NCBI RefSeq assembly: GCF_016287535.1
Contig: NZ_JAEFAJ010000003.1
Coordinates: 65,817-129,816 of the forward strand
Reading direction: 5' to 3'
DNA length: 64,000 nt
DNA from: Ruminococcus sp.
GTDB taxonomy: Bacteria > Bacillota > Clostridia > Oscillospirales > Ruminococcaceae
In this document: positions 1 to 8,745 of the stretch, in pieces
Layout of the letters: the number at the start of each line of letters is the position of its first letter
Position numbering within the stretch: position 1 is the first letter of the stretch
Position numbers and translations under genes: made by a program
Notes under the pieces: generated by a model
What the model saw: only the letters and a program-made list of their open reading frames with translations
The model's database searches: none
What the model was told of the DNA's origin: nothing

Positions 1-490
1 CATAAGTATCAGCGTAAAAGTTAACAGAACTGCTGTGATCAGCACTTCCTGACCCTAAAGACTGAGCCTTCATGATGTGCTCAAGATCGTCAGCAAGTTC
101 ATTTACAACAAGGTCTTTTTCATTGCTGAATTTATCCTCTGATGTTGTCGGCTCGACATATACGCTGCTGCTTGTGGATTCGCTGACTCTCGGAAGTTTA
201 TTTGCCTTGGAATAAAGATATGCTCCCGAAATACCGCCGACGAGTACAAAAGCTGCTGCAGCCGCACATATTGCGCTGTATATCCTTGGACGTTTATAGC
301 GCTCCACGCCAGAAGCCTCAACTTTGAAATCGTCGTCTGTCATTTCACGGGATTTTAATATATCATACTTTCTTTTGCTTATTTTATATATCTGTTCTTT
401 TTTCTTTTTCCCGACAGCCTGGTATTTCGCTGATATTCTCTCTATATCGTCATCCTTGTTGCTGAACAATAAGTCAAGATCATCTTTCAT
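1..490 (-). CDS. Membrane partner of ECF sigma factor (putative anti-sigma), partial
   Basis: The gene starts at ATG 488-490 behind a strong GGAGG site and runs off the left edge, so about 163 N-terminal residues are visible. They form a charged, Lys-rich cytoplasmic part (residues 1-70), one hydrophobic segment of about 20 residues (about 73-95, rich in Ala, Val and Gly), then a Ser/Thr-rich presumably extracellular stretch. It lies 13 bp downstream of an ECF sigma gene, which is the usual place for a membrane anti-sigma factor. I see no zinc anti-sigma motif (HxxxCxxC), so the anti-sigma role is inferred from position and topology only. The C-terminal sensor part lies outside the window. 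Confidence 0.7.
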   Translation of the reverse strand, partial: MKDDLDLLFSNKDDDIERISAKYQAVGKKKKEQIYKISKRKYDILKSREMTDDDFKVEASGVERYKRPRIYSAICAAAAAFVLVGGISGAYLYSKANKLPRVSESTSSSVYVEPTTSEDKFSNEKDLVVNELADDLEHIMKAQSLGSGSADHSSSVNFYADTY

Positions 491-503
491 CCTATCTCCT
501 CCT

Positions 504-1064
504 TTACCTTGAAAATCCAACTTCAAAAAGCATATCCCTCAGTTTTTTTATTGCTCTGCTGCACCTTGCCCTTACGTTATCAGATGTCATATCAACGATC
601 TCTGCTATTTCCTTTGAACTTCTGCCGTAGTAATACTTCTGTATTATTATGGTAGAATCAGGCTCGCCGAGCTCGTCCACCTTTGCGTAAAGTATCCTGC
701 GCATTTCAGTTTGCTCGGTGGAGTCTGCAATATTCTCATCGGATACAAATTCCTCGTTTTCATCAAGGGATACGCTCCTTGAAGTATGTCTTACAACACG
801 TCTGTATGTATCTATTGACTTTCGCCGCGCTACAGAAGCTGTAAACGCTTTAAGATCTCCTTTGATCTCGTTCTGCCTGTCGAAAAATATAAAACACTGT
901 GCAAAAACGTCCCCGACACATTCGTCTATATCTTCCATAGCTGCACATCCTTTGAGGCGTGCAAATACAATAGTGTAGACGTAATTGAAAAATCTATCAT
1001 AAAAGGCTCTCTGACCGCTTTCGGGATCCGCCTTGAGTAAATGCTGCAGCTCAATATCTGTCAT
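504..1064 (-). CDS. ECF-type RNA polymerase sigma factor
   Basis: This 186-residue protein has the two-domain layout of extracytoplasmic-function sigma factors. Region 2 lies at about residues 20-90 (acidic ED-rich helix, then a segment with FTASVARRKSIDTYRR that would contact the -10 element). Region 4 lies at about 130-182, with the helix-turn-helix around SSKEIAEIVDMTSDNVRARC. No region 1.1 or 3 is visible. It directs polymerase to a small regulon and is normally held by a partner protein, here probably the membrane protein encoded 13 bp downstream. The target promoters cannot be read from the window. Family call is firm; the specific role is unknown. Confidence 0.9.
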   Translation of the reverse strand: MTDIELQHLLKADPESGQRAFYDRFFNYVYTIVFARLKGCAAMEDIDECVGDVFAQCFIFFDRQNEIKGDLKAFTASVARRKSIDTYRRVVRHTSRSVSLDENEEFVSDENIADSTEQTEMRRILYAKVDELGEPDSTIIIQKYYYGRSSKEIAEIVDMTSDNVRARCSRAIKKLRDMLFEVGFSR

Positions 1065-1211
1065 GGTTCACCTCTCCCTATAATGCGCATTGGTATTTCC
1101 CCTTCATAAACTATAATCGAAGCTGAAATATATTATGTAACACGCGGATATATATTTTTATTTTTTAACTTTTATACAGGATCCCGCCATGCAAAAATTT
1201 TCCGCAGGGTC

Positions 1212-1240
1212 TTTACTTTTTCACGCAAATATGATATTAT
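1212..1240 (+). promoter_or_regulatory. Promoter for plsY
   Basis: TTTACT and TATTAT are separated by 17 bp, about 70 bp upstream of the plsY start codon. Confidence 0.6.
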
Positions 1241-1309
1241 ATATTGTATTAAAAAAGCATCGTCATTTATACAGGCAGTTCTTCTGCCTATATCGGGGGG
1301 ATCATTTTT

Positions 1310-1945
1310 ATGCAGGTCGTTCTCTGCGCTCTGCTCGGTTACTTCTTCGGAAATATCAATCCCGCATTCATCATTGCAAAATTCAAGGGATTTGATATCC
1401 GTGAAAGAGGTTCAGGCAATGCAGGCGCATCAAATACAGTAATAACGATCGGTAAGAAAGCCGGTCTGTTCGTAGCGCTGTTTGATATCTTCAAGGCAGT
1501 CGCTGCTTCGCTTATTGCCGCTTACCTTTTTCCTGAGATCAGATTCGCTAATATACTGTCAGGTTCATGCTGCGTCCTCGGACACATCTTTCCTGTACTT
1601 ATGAAATTTCACGGAGGCAAGGGGCTCGCTTCTCTCGGAGGTACTATCCTCGCTTTCAGCCCGTGGATATTCGCCTTTCTTCTCGGCTTCGAGATAATCC
1701 TTGGTTTTTCGGCAGATTATGTCTGCGTCGTACCTGTCACCGGCTCGGTGATATTCACACTGATATACGCCCTTATGACGGGTGACCTTGTCGGCACGCT
1801 GATACTCTCTGCTGTGTCGATAGTAATTCTTCTCAAACATATACAAAACTTCAAACGTATTCAGAACGGCACTGAGGCACATATCAGCTTCCTGTGGAAA
1901 AAAGAGCAGGAGATCGCACGCATCAAGAAAAACACCAATGATTAA
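1310..1945 (+). CDS. plsY: Glycerol-3-phosphate acyltransferase PlsY
   Basis: PlsY is the membrane enzyme that moves an acyl group from acyl-phosphate to glycerol-3-phosphate, the first step of phospholipid synthesis. The 211 residues match the family length. The three family motifs are visible: GSGNAGASN at 34-42, a HGGKG loop at about 103-107, and LLKHIQNFKRIQNGTE near 178-193. About five hydrophobic segments are present. The start is the ATG after a GGGGGG ribosome site. The gene has its own promoter and a terminator four bases past the stop, so it is probably monocistronic. Confidence 0.93.
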   Translation: MQVVLCALLGYFFGNINPAFIIAKFKGFDIRERGSGNAGASNTVITIGKKAGLFVALFDIFKAVAASLIAAYLFPEIRFANILSGSCCVLGHIFPVLMKFHGGKGLASLGGTILAFSPWIFAFLLGFEIILGFSADYVCVVPVTGSVIFTLIYALMTGDLVGTLILSAVSIVILLKHIQNFKRIQNGTEAHISFLWKKEQEIARIKKNTND

Positions 1946-1948
1946 GAA

Positions 1949-1969
1949 AGTCCCTTCGGGGGCTTTTTT
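1949..1969 (+). terminator. Terminator of plsY
   Basis: A six-pair stem (AGTCCC with GGGGCT, one G-T pair) closes a TTCG tetraloop and is followed by a T run. Confidence 0.85.
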
Positions 1970-2022
1970 ATGCCATTAAGCGCAGCCGCAGCTTCAGACA
2001 GCGGCAGATAGGAGTCAATTGT

Positions 2023-3396
2023 ATGCATGGCAAAACTTCGGATATGTGTGAGGGACCTCTGGTCGGTAAGATCATACTTTATACCATTCCGATCATTCTG
2101 ACCGGTATCCTTCAGCTTCTGTTCAACGCCGCCGATCTCGTCGTGGTCGGAAGGTGCTGCGGAGATATCTCGGTAGGCGCTGTCGGAGCTACCGGCGCTC
2201 TTATAAACCTTATGGTCAATCTTTTCATAGGTCTGTCCGTCGGCGCAGGCGTTACCGTTGCTCACGGCATCGGCGCAGGCAGAATCGAAGACGTTAGAAA
2301 AACTGTACATACAGCTATACCGGCTGCCATTATAAGCGGAGCTTTCCTGACGGTCATAGGCGTTGCTTTTTCAGGCACCTTCCTTGAGATGATGGACACT
2401 CCGTCAAACGTACTGCCGCTTTCGGCAGCTTATATGAAGATATACTTCTGCGGAACGATACCGAGTATGCTGTACAATTTCGGTTCGGCAATACTCCGCG
2501 CCGCAGGCGATACCAAGAGTCCGCTGTATTTCCTTACCGCAGCAGGAATACTTAATGTCATACTCAATCTGTTCTTTGTGATCGTGCTGAAAATGGACGT
2601 GGCAGGAGTTGCTCTCGCAACCTCCCTTTCACAGACACTGTCAGCGCTTCTGATAGTCCGGGCTCTTATGCGGCGTGATGACGCCTGCAGGCTTGAGCTG
2701 AAAAAAATGAAGATATACGGCAGGCAGCTGAAACGTATCATACAGATAGGCTTCCCTGCCGGACTTCAGTCATCTATTTTCGCAATATCCAATGTAATAA
2801 TCCAGTCTTCAATAAATGAATTCGGCAACATATTAGGTCATGTGGTGCTGTCAGGCAATTCCGCAGCCCAGAATGTGGAAGGCTTCGTATACACTTCAAT
2901 GAATTCCTACAGCCAGACCTCTCTCAACTTCACAAGCCAGAACTACGGAGCCGGAAAGCTTGACCGAATCAGCCGAATAATGTGGATATGCCTTGTCGCT
3001 GTTTTCTGCACCGGCGCTTTTCTCGGACTGACCGCCCTCTTCTTCGGCAGACCTATACTCTCGATATATCTCCACAACTCACAGGAAAGCATAAACTACG
3101 GTATGATACGTATGAGATACATAATGATACCATATTTCCTCTGCGGACTTATGGACGTTACCACCGGTCTGATACGAGGTCTGGGAAGATCCGTTCTGCC
3201 TATGCTTATTACCGTTATCGGCGTGGTCGGCATAAGACTCGGCTGGATATTCGGTGTATTCAGGATAGAGAGATATCACACTCTCCAGAGTCTCTACTTT
3301 TCATATACCATATCGTGGATAGTCACCTTTGCGGTCGAGCTCGGAGTTTTCATATTCATACTGCGGAGACTGAAAAAGGAACAGCAGAAGGTATAA
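2023..3396 (+). CDS. MATE family efflux transporter
   Basis: This 457-residue protein has about twelve hydrophobic segments in two similar halves, as in multidrug and toxic compound extrusion (MATE) exporters driven by Na+ or H+. The N-terminal motif around PIILTGILQLLFNAADLVVVG and the later PAGLQSSIFAISNVIIQ are typical of the bacterial NorM/DinF-like branch. The start is supported by AGGAG eight bases upstream. The natural substrate cannot be inferred. It is convergent with the rubrerythrin gene, with a shared hairpin between them. Confidence 0.9.
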   Translation: MHGKTSDMCEGPLVGKIILYTIPIILTGILQLLFNAADLVVVGRCCGDISVGAVGATGALINLMVNLFIGLSVGAGVTVAHGIGAGRIEDVRKTVHTAIPAAIISGAFLTVIGVAFSGTFLEMMDTPSNVLPLSAAYMKIYFCGTIPSMLYNFGSAILRAAGDTKSPLYFLTAAGILNVILNLFFVIVLKMDVAGVALATSLSQTLSALLIVRALMRRDDACRLELKKMKIYGRQLKRIIQIGFPAGLQSSIFAISNVIIQSSINEFGNILGHVVLSGNSAAQNVEGFVYTSMNSYSQTSLNFTSQNYGAGKLDRISRIMWICLVAVFCTGAFLGLTALFFGRPILSIYLHNSQESINYGMIRMRYIMIPYFLCGLMDVTTGLIRGLGRSVLPMLITVIGVVGIRLGWIFGVFRIERYHTLQSLYFSYTISWIVTFAVELGVFIFILRRLKKEQQKV

Positions 3397-3412
3397 CCAT
3401 GATACATCAAAC

Positions 3413-3434
3413 AAGGGCGGCTCATGCCGCCCTT
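3413..3434. terminator. Bidirectional terminator between MATE gene and rubrerythrin
   Basis: Nine-pair perfect stem AAGGGCGGC / GCCGCCCTT with a TCAT loop lies between two convergent genes. The flanks are T-rich rather than clean T runs. Confidence 0.75.
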
Positions 3435-3437
3435 ATC

Positions 3438-4055
3438 TTATTGCTTTAATGTTTCGCATGATGTGAATGCCGCCTCACATTCACGGATAAAATATCCCTG
3501 CGCAGCACGGCAGACAGGACACTCCTGCGGCGGTTCACTTCCCTTGTGGATATGACCGCAATTGAGGCACAGCCATACCTGCTCTGTGTCATCTGATCTG
3601 AAAAGCCTGTCCTCACGATAAAGCTTTCCGTAGTATTCAAATCTCTTGCGGTGACTTTCTTCTATCTCAGCTATCATCCGGAATTCCGACGCAATGTCGG
3701 AATATCCCTCGTCAGCGGCTATCCTTGCAAAGTCCGGGTACACGATACCGTGTTCCTTTTCTTCTTCCGCAGCGGACGCATCAAGAAGCTGCCTGATATC
3801 ATCAAACACATCAGCAGGATATCCTGCCGCAATATCCACAGTCATACCGGCAGAATCCTTCAGGTCCTTCCAGAACACCATCGCATGACGTTCCTCCTGC
3901 TCCGCCGTGAAACGGAACATTCTCTCGATCCCGATAAGCTTCTGCTGCTGCGCGATAAGTGCAGCCTGATAATAACGCTGTCTTGCCTGGCACTCGCCGG
4001 CAAATGCCCGCATAAGATTCACACGGGTCTGACTTTCATTAAAAATTGTCTGCAT
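3438..4055 (-). CDS. Rubrerythrin
   Basis: Rubrerythrin reduces hydrogen peroxide to water in anaerobes with electrons from rubredoxin or NADH. The 205 residues show both domains. The N-terminal four-helix diiron domain (about 1-150) carries the Glu/His ligands in GECQARQRYY, EQEERHA, EEEKEHG and EIEESHRKRF. The C-terminal rubredoxin-like iron site has CLNC at about 165 and CPVC about 20 residues later. It is encoded 43 bp downstream of a small zinc-ribbon protein, probably in one transcript from the consensus promoter at 4358-4386. A hairpin overlaps its ribosome site (see the separate entry). Confidence 0.93.
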   Translation of the reverse strand: MQTIFNESQTRVNLMRAFAGECQARQRYYQAALIAQQQKLIGIERMFRFTAEQEERHAMVFWKDLKDSAGMTVDIAAGYPADVFDDIRQLLDASAAEEEKEHGIVYPDFARIAADEGYSDIASEFRMIAEIEESHRKRFEYYGKLYREDRLFRSDDTEQVWLCLNCGHIHKGSEPPQECPVCRAAQGYFIRECEAAFTSCETLKQ

Positions 4056-4056
4056 G

Positions 4057-4081
4057 ATACTACCTCCTTTTAAGGTAGTAT
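4057..4081 (-). promoter_or_regulatory. Hairpin overlapping rubrerythrin ribosome-binding site
   Basis: A perfect 9-bp inverted repeat (ATACTACCT / AGGTAGTAT on the plus strand, 7-base loop) sits directly before the rubrerythrin ATG. On the mRNA the AAGGAGG ribosome site lies half in the loop and half in the 3' arm, so folding could limit translation. Confidence 0.5.
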
Positions 4082-4098
4082 CTGCATATCATGCATAA

Positions 4099-4320
4099 TT
4101 ATTCATCAAGTATCGTATAACGGTACTGCATTATATTTTCCGGATTCTTCAGGCGAATATTCTGAATATGACCGCACTGAGGGCAGGCGTCACATATCAC
4201 CTGACTCCTTTTCGGCTTGAGTTTCTTTTCTTCGCCATCGGGATAAAACTGAACTGAATATGGGGTAATAAGAGTTCCCCTAACAACTCTTGCAGCACAG
4301 AATTCACAAACATTATCCAT
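4099..4320 (-). CDS. Small zinc-ribbon protein
   Basis: A 73-residue protein with two Cys pairs, CEFC near the N-terminus and CDACPQC about 40 residues later, which suggests one structural zinc or iron site. The start chosen is the ATG seven bases after AGGAGG. Two upstream in-frame ATGs lie too close to or before that site. It is first in a likely two-gene transcript with rubrerythrin, so it may be a rubredoxin-like electron carrier or an oxidative stress accessory protein, but the sequence between the Cys pairs is not a classical rubredoxin. Function is otherwise unknown. Confidence 0.75.
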   Translation of the reverse strand: MDNVCEFCAARVVRGTLITPYSVQFYPDGEEKKLKPKRSQVICDACPQCGHIQNIRLKNPENIMQYRYTILDE

Positions 4321-4357
4321 AAGCATTCCTCCTGATCTCATATCTTCTGTTTATATC

Positions 4358-4386
4358 ATTATATCACTTATTGAATAATATGTCAA
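4358..4386 (-). promoter_or_regulatory. Consensus promoter for zinc-ribbon/rubrerythrin genes
   Basis: Perfect TTGACA and TATAAT with a 17-bp spacer on the minus strand, beginning in the T run of the upstream hydrogenase terminator. Confidence 0.85.
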
Positions 4387-4417
4387 CAAAAAAAGAGCGG
4401 ACATATTGTCCGCTCTT
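4386..4417 (-). terminator. Terminator of the hydCBA operon
   Basis: An 11-pair perfect stem (AAGAGCGGACA and its complement) with a 3-base loop is followed on the minus strand by a run of seven T. Confidence 0.93.
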
Positions 4418-4436
4418 CAATGAATTCAGCTTTTGA

Positions 4437-6185
4437 TTATATTTCGTTAACTTTTCTCTTAACGTATGTAGTATGGAGAACCTCATGTGCCTTGTGGCTG
4501 CCGGGCTTCTCAAAGAACTCCTCGTAAACCTTCTTTATAGCAGGGTTCTCATGTGACTGTCTGAGAGGCATTGACTTGTCGAGGTTGTAGAGAACCTTAG
4601 CTCTCTCTTCTCTGATGTCAACGAAGTTTCTTACTCCCATAGGAACCTGAGGCTGACCGCCGCCGTTTACACAGCCGCCGGGACAAGCCATTATCTCAAC
4701 GAACTGAGCGTCGCACTTGCCTGCTCTGATATCATCAAGCACCTTTCTTGCATTTGCAAGACCGCTTGTTACGATTACCTTTACCTTGTTGCCTGCAACA
4801 TCATAGGTTGCTTCCTTGATATCCTTAGTACCGCGAACCTCAGGAAGATCTGTTACGTTCTCACCTGTGAGTGTATATACAGCTGTTCTGAGTGCAGCCT
4901 CCATAACACCGCCTGTAGCACCGAAGATAACGCCTGCACCTGTTGAGATTCCCAGCGGATCATCAAACTTCTCCTCAGGAAGTGAGTTGAAGAGTATGCC
5001 TGCACGCTCGATCATTCTGCCGAGCTCACGAGTTGTGAGAGCATAGTCAACATCAGGTACGCCAGCTGCGCTCTGATCGGGTCTGCCGATCTCGAACTTC
5101 TTTGCTGTACATGGCATGATAGATACCATAACGATGTTCTTGGGATCAATACCCATTTTCTGAGCGTAGTATGTCTTAGCTGTTGCGCCGAACATCTGCT
5201 GAGGCGACTTGCAGCTTGAAAGATGATCGAGAAGATCAGGATAGTAATGCTCGCAGAACTTGACCCATCCTGGTGAGCATGATGTGATAAGAGGAAGTGT
5301 TCCGCCGTTTGAGAAACGATCAAGGAACTCGTTTGCTTCTTCCATGATAGTAAGGTCAGCAGCAAAGTCTGTATCGAATACCTTGTCGAAGCCGAGTCTG
5401 CGGAGAGCCGCAGCCATCTTGCCTTCTGCGTTTGTACCGATAGGATTGCCGAAGCACTCGCCTAGACCTGCACGAACAGCAGGAGCTGTCTGTACAAGAA
5501 CTGTCTTCTCAGGATCAGCGATAGCTGCCATAACTTCCTTAGTGTAGTCCTTCTCTGAGAGAGCGCCTACAGGACATACTGCGATACACTGTCCGCAAGA
5601 TACGCAGCTTGTCTCGCCAAGGCCCATATCAAATGCAGAGCCGATATATGTCTTGAATCCGCGCTCGTTTGCGCCGATAACACCGATACCCTGTGTCTTT
5701 GCACATACTGCTACGCAGCGGCGGCAAAGGATACACTTGTTGTTGTCACGGTACATATGAGGAGCTGAGTTGTCTACCTCATACTCGTTCTTAACGCCGT
5801 CATATACTGTAGCGTCCTCTACGCCGTAGTCCTTTGCAAGCTTCTGGAGCTCGCAGTTTCCGCTTCTTACGCAGGAGAGACACTTTCTGTCATGAGTTGA
5901 AAGTATGAGCTCAAGAGTTCTCTTTCTTGACTCGATGACCTTGGGTGAACTTGTGAGGATCTCCATATTGTTGGAACAGGGATATACGCAGCCTGCTACC
6001 AGACGGAAGCCTCTGCCCTCATTTACCTCTGTAACGCAGATACGACAGGCGCCGATCTCGTTGATCTCCTTCATATAGCAAAGTGTAGGAATTTCAAAGC
6101 CTGCCATGTGAGCAGCCTCAAGAACAGTGGTGCCCTTGGGAACTTCTAATTCAACACCGTTGATTTTAACTGTAATATTTTCCAT
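4437..6185 (-). CDS. hydA: [FeFe]-hydrogenase catalytic subunit HydA
   Basis: This is the catalytic subunit of a multimeric cytoplasmic [FeFe]-hydrogenase that reduces protons to H2. Domain order: N-terminal [2Fe-2S] (Cys at about 36, 47, 50, 66), a His/Cys cluster region HDRKCLSCVRSGNC at about 98-111, two [4Fe-4S] motifs (CILCRRC near 151, CVSCGQC near 194), then the H-domain with TSCSPGW (about 301), MPCTAKKFE (about 358) and MACPGGCVNGGG (about 499). These are the three H-cluster signatures. The 582-residue length fits group A3 enzymes. With HydB and HydC it should couple NADH and reduced ferredoxin oxidation to H2 release. The ATG is chosen over an adjacent GTG because its spacing from GGAGG is 7. 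Confidence 0.95.
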   Translation of the reverse strand: MENITVKINGVELEVPKGTTVLEAAHMAGFEIPTLCYMKEINEIGACRICVTEVNEGRGFRLVAGCVYPCSNNMEILTSSPKVIESRKRTLELILSTHDRKCLSCVRSGNCELQKLAKDYGVEDATVYDGVKNEYEVDNSAPHMYRDNNKCILCRRCVAVCAKTQGIGVIGANERGFKTYIGSAFDMGLGETSCVSCGQCIAVCPVGALSEKDYTKEVMAAIADPEKTVLVQTAPAVRAGLGECFGNPIGTNAEGKMAAALRRLGFDKVFDTDFAADLTIMEEANEFLDRFSNGGTLPLITSCSPGWVKFCEHYYPDLLDHLSSCKSPQQMFGATAKTYYAQKMGIDPKNIVMVSIMPCTAKKFEIGRPDQSAAGVPDVDYALTTRELGRMIERAGILFNSLPEEKFDDPLGISTGAGVIFGATGGVMEAALRTAVYTLTGENVTDLPEVRGTKDIKEATYDVAGNKVKVIVTSGLANARKVLDDIRAGKCDAQFVEIMACPGGCVNGGGQPQVPMGVRNFVDIREERAKVLYNLDKSMPLRQSHENPAIKKVYEEFFEKPGSHKAHEVLHTTYVKRKVNEI

Positions 6186-6199
6186 CACTATTCCTCCGC

Positions 6200-8098
6200 T
6201 TACTTCTTGATGATTGCCTTGAACTTACAGGTTGCGATACAAGCACCGCACTTCACGCACTTAGTCTTGTCGATCTCCATTGCAGCAAGCTTCTTGCCGG
6301 GAGCGATGTAGTCGGTTCTTGAGATAGCGGAAGCAGGACACTGCTTAGCACACATACCGCATCCGATACACTTATCCTTTTCGATCTCGAAGCTGAGGAG
6401 GTCCTTACATACGCCTGCAGGACACTTCTTGTCAACTACATGAGCGATATACTCGTCGCGGAAGCATCTGAGTGTTGAAAGAACAGGGTTCGGAGCTGTC
6501 TGTCCGAGACCGCAGAGTGAGTTTGCCTTTACATGGTAAGCAAGCTCTTCGAGCTTGTCGAGGTCTTCGAGAGTACCCTTGCCCTTTGTGATCCTGTCAA
6601 GGATCTCCCACATTCTCTTTGTACCGATACGGCATGGTGTACACTTACCGCATGACTCGTCAACAGTGAATTCGAGGAAGAACTTTGCGATATCGACCAT
6701 ACAGTTATCTTCGTCCATAACGATAAGTCCGCCTGAACCCATCATTGAACCGATACCGATGAGGTTATCGTAATCGATCGGGATATCGAAGTTTGAAGCG
6801 TCGATACATCCGCCTGAAGGACCGCCTGTCTGAGCAGCCTTGAACTTCTTGCCGTTGGGGATACCGCCGCCGATCTCTTCGATAACTTCGCGGAGGGTTG
6901 TACCCATAGGAACTTCAACAAGTCCTGTGTTCTTGATCTTTCCGCCGAGAGCGAATACCTTTGTACCCTTTGACTTCTCGGTACCCATTGATGCGAACCA
7001 CTGCGCACCGTTGAGGATGATCTGAGGAATATTAGCGTATGTCTCAACATTGTTGAGGATAGTAGGCTTCTGGAAGAGACCTTTTTCAGCAGGGAAAGGA
7101 GGTCTCGGACGGGGCTCACCACGGTTGCCCTCGATAGATGTCATAAGAGCTGTCTCCTCACCGCAGACGAAAGCGCCTGCACCGAGACGAAGATCGATAT
7201 CGAAGCTGAAATCTGTTCCGAAGATGTTCTTGCCGAGCATACCGTTTTCACGAGCCTGCTTGATAGCGATGTTAAGGCGCTCAACAGCGATAGGATACTC
7301 AGCACGTACATATATGTAACCCTGTGAAGCTCCGATAGCGTAACCTGCGATGGTCATAGCCTCAAGCACAACATGAGGATCACCCTCAAGTACGGAACGG
7401 TCCATGAATGCGCCCGGATCGCCCTCGTCGGCGTTACAGCAGACATACTTCTGGTCAGCGTTGGGAACGATATTTCTTGCGAGCTTCCACTTCATACCTG
7501 TGGGGAATCCGCCGCCTCCGCGTCCGCGGAGACCTGAATCGAGGATAGTCTGGATAACGTCCTCAGGAGTCATCTCTGTGAGTACCTTGCCGAGAGCAGC
7601 ATAGCCGTCGCGTCCGATGTACTCATTGATATTCTCAGGATTGATAACACCACAGTTTCTGAGAGCTACACGGTGCTGCTTTTTGTAGAATGAAGTATCG
7701 TCAAGAGACTTGATCTCGTCGCCTACGACTGTCTCCTCATAGAGGAACTCCTTAACAGGGCTGCCGCCGATGAGGTGCTCGTCAACGATACGTGGGATCT
7801 CCTCTACCTTAACGCGTGAGTAGAAAGAGCCCTCGGGATATACGATCATGATAGGTCCGCGCTCACAGAGTCCGAAGCAGCCTGTCTTAACGATCTGTAC
7901 TTTATCTTTAAGTCCCTTTTCTGCGAATTCCTTTTCAAGCTCTTCAATGATCTTGGGTGAGCCTGAAGATGTACATCCTGTACCGCCGCAGACAAGGACG
8001 TGTCTTTCATATTTTGAAGAAGCATTGCCATGTGTTCTGAGAGCAACCTCGCCCTTCATGCTGTCTCTGACAACCTTGAGTTCTTCAAGAGTCTTCAT
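6200..8098 (-). CDS. hydB: Hydrogenase subunit HydB (NuoF-like, FMN/NAD-binding)
   Basis: The 632-residue protein is the NADH-oxidising flavoprotein subunit of the trimeric hydrogenase. Domains in order: an N-terminal thioredoxin-like [2Fe-2S] domain (about 25-120, with CGGTGC and CFGLC), the NuoF core with the glycine-rich NAD/FMN site (GLRGRGGGGFPTGMKW near 188), the SLBB region, the [4Fe-4S] motif SCGKCTPCRIG near 475, and a C-terminal tail with two [4Fe-4S] ferredoxin motifs (CIGCGMCAKQC and CVKCGACIATC). The ferredoxin tail is characteristic of bifurcating HydB and absent from respiratory NuoF. It lies 31 bp after hydC and 14 bp before hydA, one operon. Confidence 0.95.
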   Translation of the reverse strand: MKTLEELKVVRDSMKGEVALRTHGNASSKYERHVLVCGGTGCTSSGSPKIIEELEKEFAEKGLKDKVQIVKTGCFGLCERGPIMIVYPEGSFYSRVKVEEIPRIVDEHLIGGSPVKEFLYEETVVGDEIKSLDDTSFYKKQHRVALRNCGVINPENINEYIGRDGYAALGKVLTEMTPEDVIQTILDSGLRGRGGGGFPTGMKWKLARNIVPNADQKYVCCNADEGDPGAFMDRSVLEGDPHVVLEAMTIAGYAIGASQGYIYVRAEYPIAVERLNIAIKQARENGMLGKNIFGTDFSFDIDLRLGAGAFVCGEETALMTSIEGNRGEPRPRPPFPAEKGLFQKPTILNNVETYANIPQIILNGAQWFASMGTEKSKGTKVFALGGKIKNTGLVEVPMGTTLREVIEEIGGGIPNGKKFKAAQTGGPSGGCIDASNFDIPIDYDNLIGIGSMMGSGGLIVMDEDNCMVDIAKFFLEFTVDESCGKCTPCRIGTKRMWEILDRITKGKGTLEDLDKLEELAYHVKANSLCGLGQTAPNPVLSTLRCFRDEYIAHVVDKKCPAGVCKDLLSFEIEKDKCIGCGMCAKQCPASAISRTDYIAPGKKLAAMEIDKTKCVKCGACIATCKFKAIIKK

Positions 8099-8129
8099 AA
8101 GTTAACCTCCTAATTGGTTATGTTTGGAA

Positions 8130-8624
8130 TTAAGCGTATTTTTCGATGATCTTGTCAACGTCGTCAACAGTGAGACGGCCGTAAACATCTTCATTTACTG
8201 TGAGAACAGGTGCAAGTCCGCAAGCGCCTATGCAGCGGCAAGCATCAAGAGAGAACTTACCATCGGGAGTGCACTCGCCTCCGCCAATTCCAAGTTTTTC
8301 CTGGAGCTTATTGTAGATGTCTCCGGAACCCTTTACATAGCAGGCTGTACCGAGACAGACTGAAATTGTGTACTCGCCCTTGGGATAGAGTGAGAACTGG
8401 GCGTAGAAGGTAACAACGCCGTAGATCTTCTCAAGAGGGATACCTGTGTTGTCGGAAATAATTGCCTGAACCTCGATCGGAAGGTAGCCGTAGATCTCCT
8501 GGGCTTTCTGAAGGATCGGCATGAGTGAACCCTTGTCGTTCTTCTTCTCTTCGATGACCTTGAGGAGCTCAGCCTCCTGCTCGGGGGTACCCTTGAAGGG
8601 AACAGTTGATTTAGCTGAATTCAT
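8130..8624 (-). CDS. hydC: Hydrogenase subunit HydC (NuoE-like)
   Basis: HydC is the small [2Fe-2S] thioredoxin-fold subunit that carries electrons next to HydB. The 164 residues contain the four Cys of NuoE: CLGTAC in the middle and CRCIGAC about 40 residues later, with the family phrase GVVTFYAQFSLYPKG before them. The start is the ATG seven to eight bases after AAGGAGG. A longer upstream frame has no ribosome site and lies in the leader. It is first in hydCBA, with a promoter about 95 bp upstream. Confidence 0.93.
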   Translation of the reverse strand: MNSAKSTVPFKGTPEQEAELLKVIEEKKNDKGSLMPILQKAQEIYGYLPIEVQAIISDNTGIPLEKIYGVVTFYAQFSLYPKGEYTISVCLGTACYVKGSGDIYNKLQEKLGIGGGECTPDGKFSLDACRCIGACGLAPVLTVNEDVYGRLTVDDVDKIIEKYA

Positions 8625-8716
8625 TAAATGAACCTCCTTAGTATTAGCTGTGAAAAATGTAACAATGTCACGCATAAAAATTATGAGACAAATGCCATAT
8701 CTCACATATCTTTACT

Positions 8717-8745
8717 ATTATACCATATATAAAAAAATATTTCCA
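8717..8745 (-). promoter_or_regulatory. Probable promoter of hydCBA
   Basis: TATAAT on the minus strand with TGGAAA 17 bp upstream. The -35 match is 4 of 6. The 5' leader would be about 85 nt. Confidence 0.55.
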
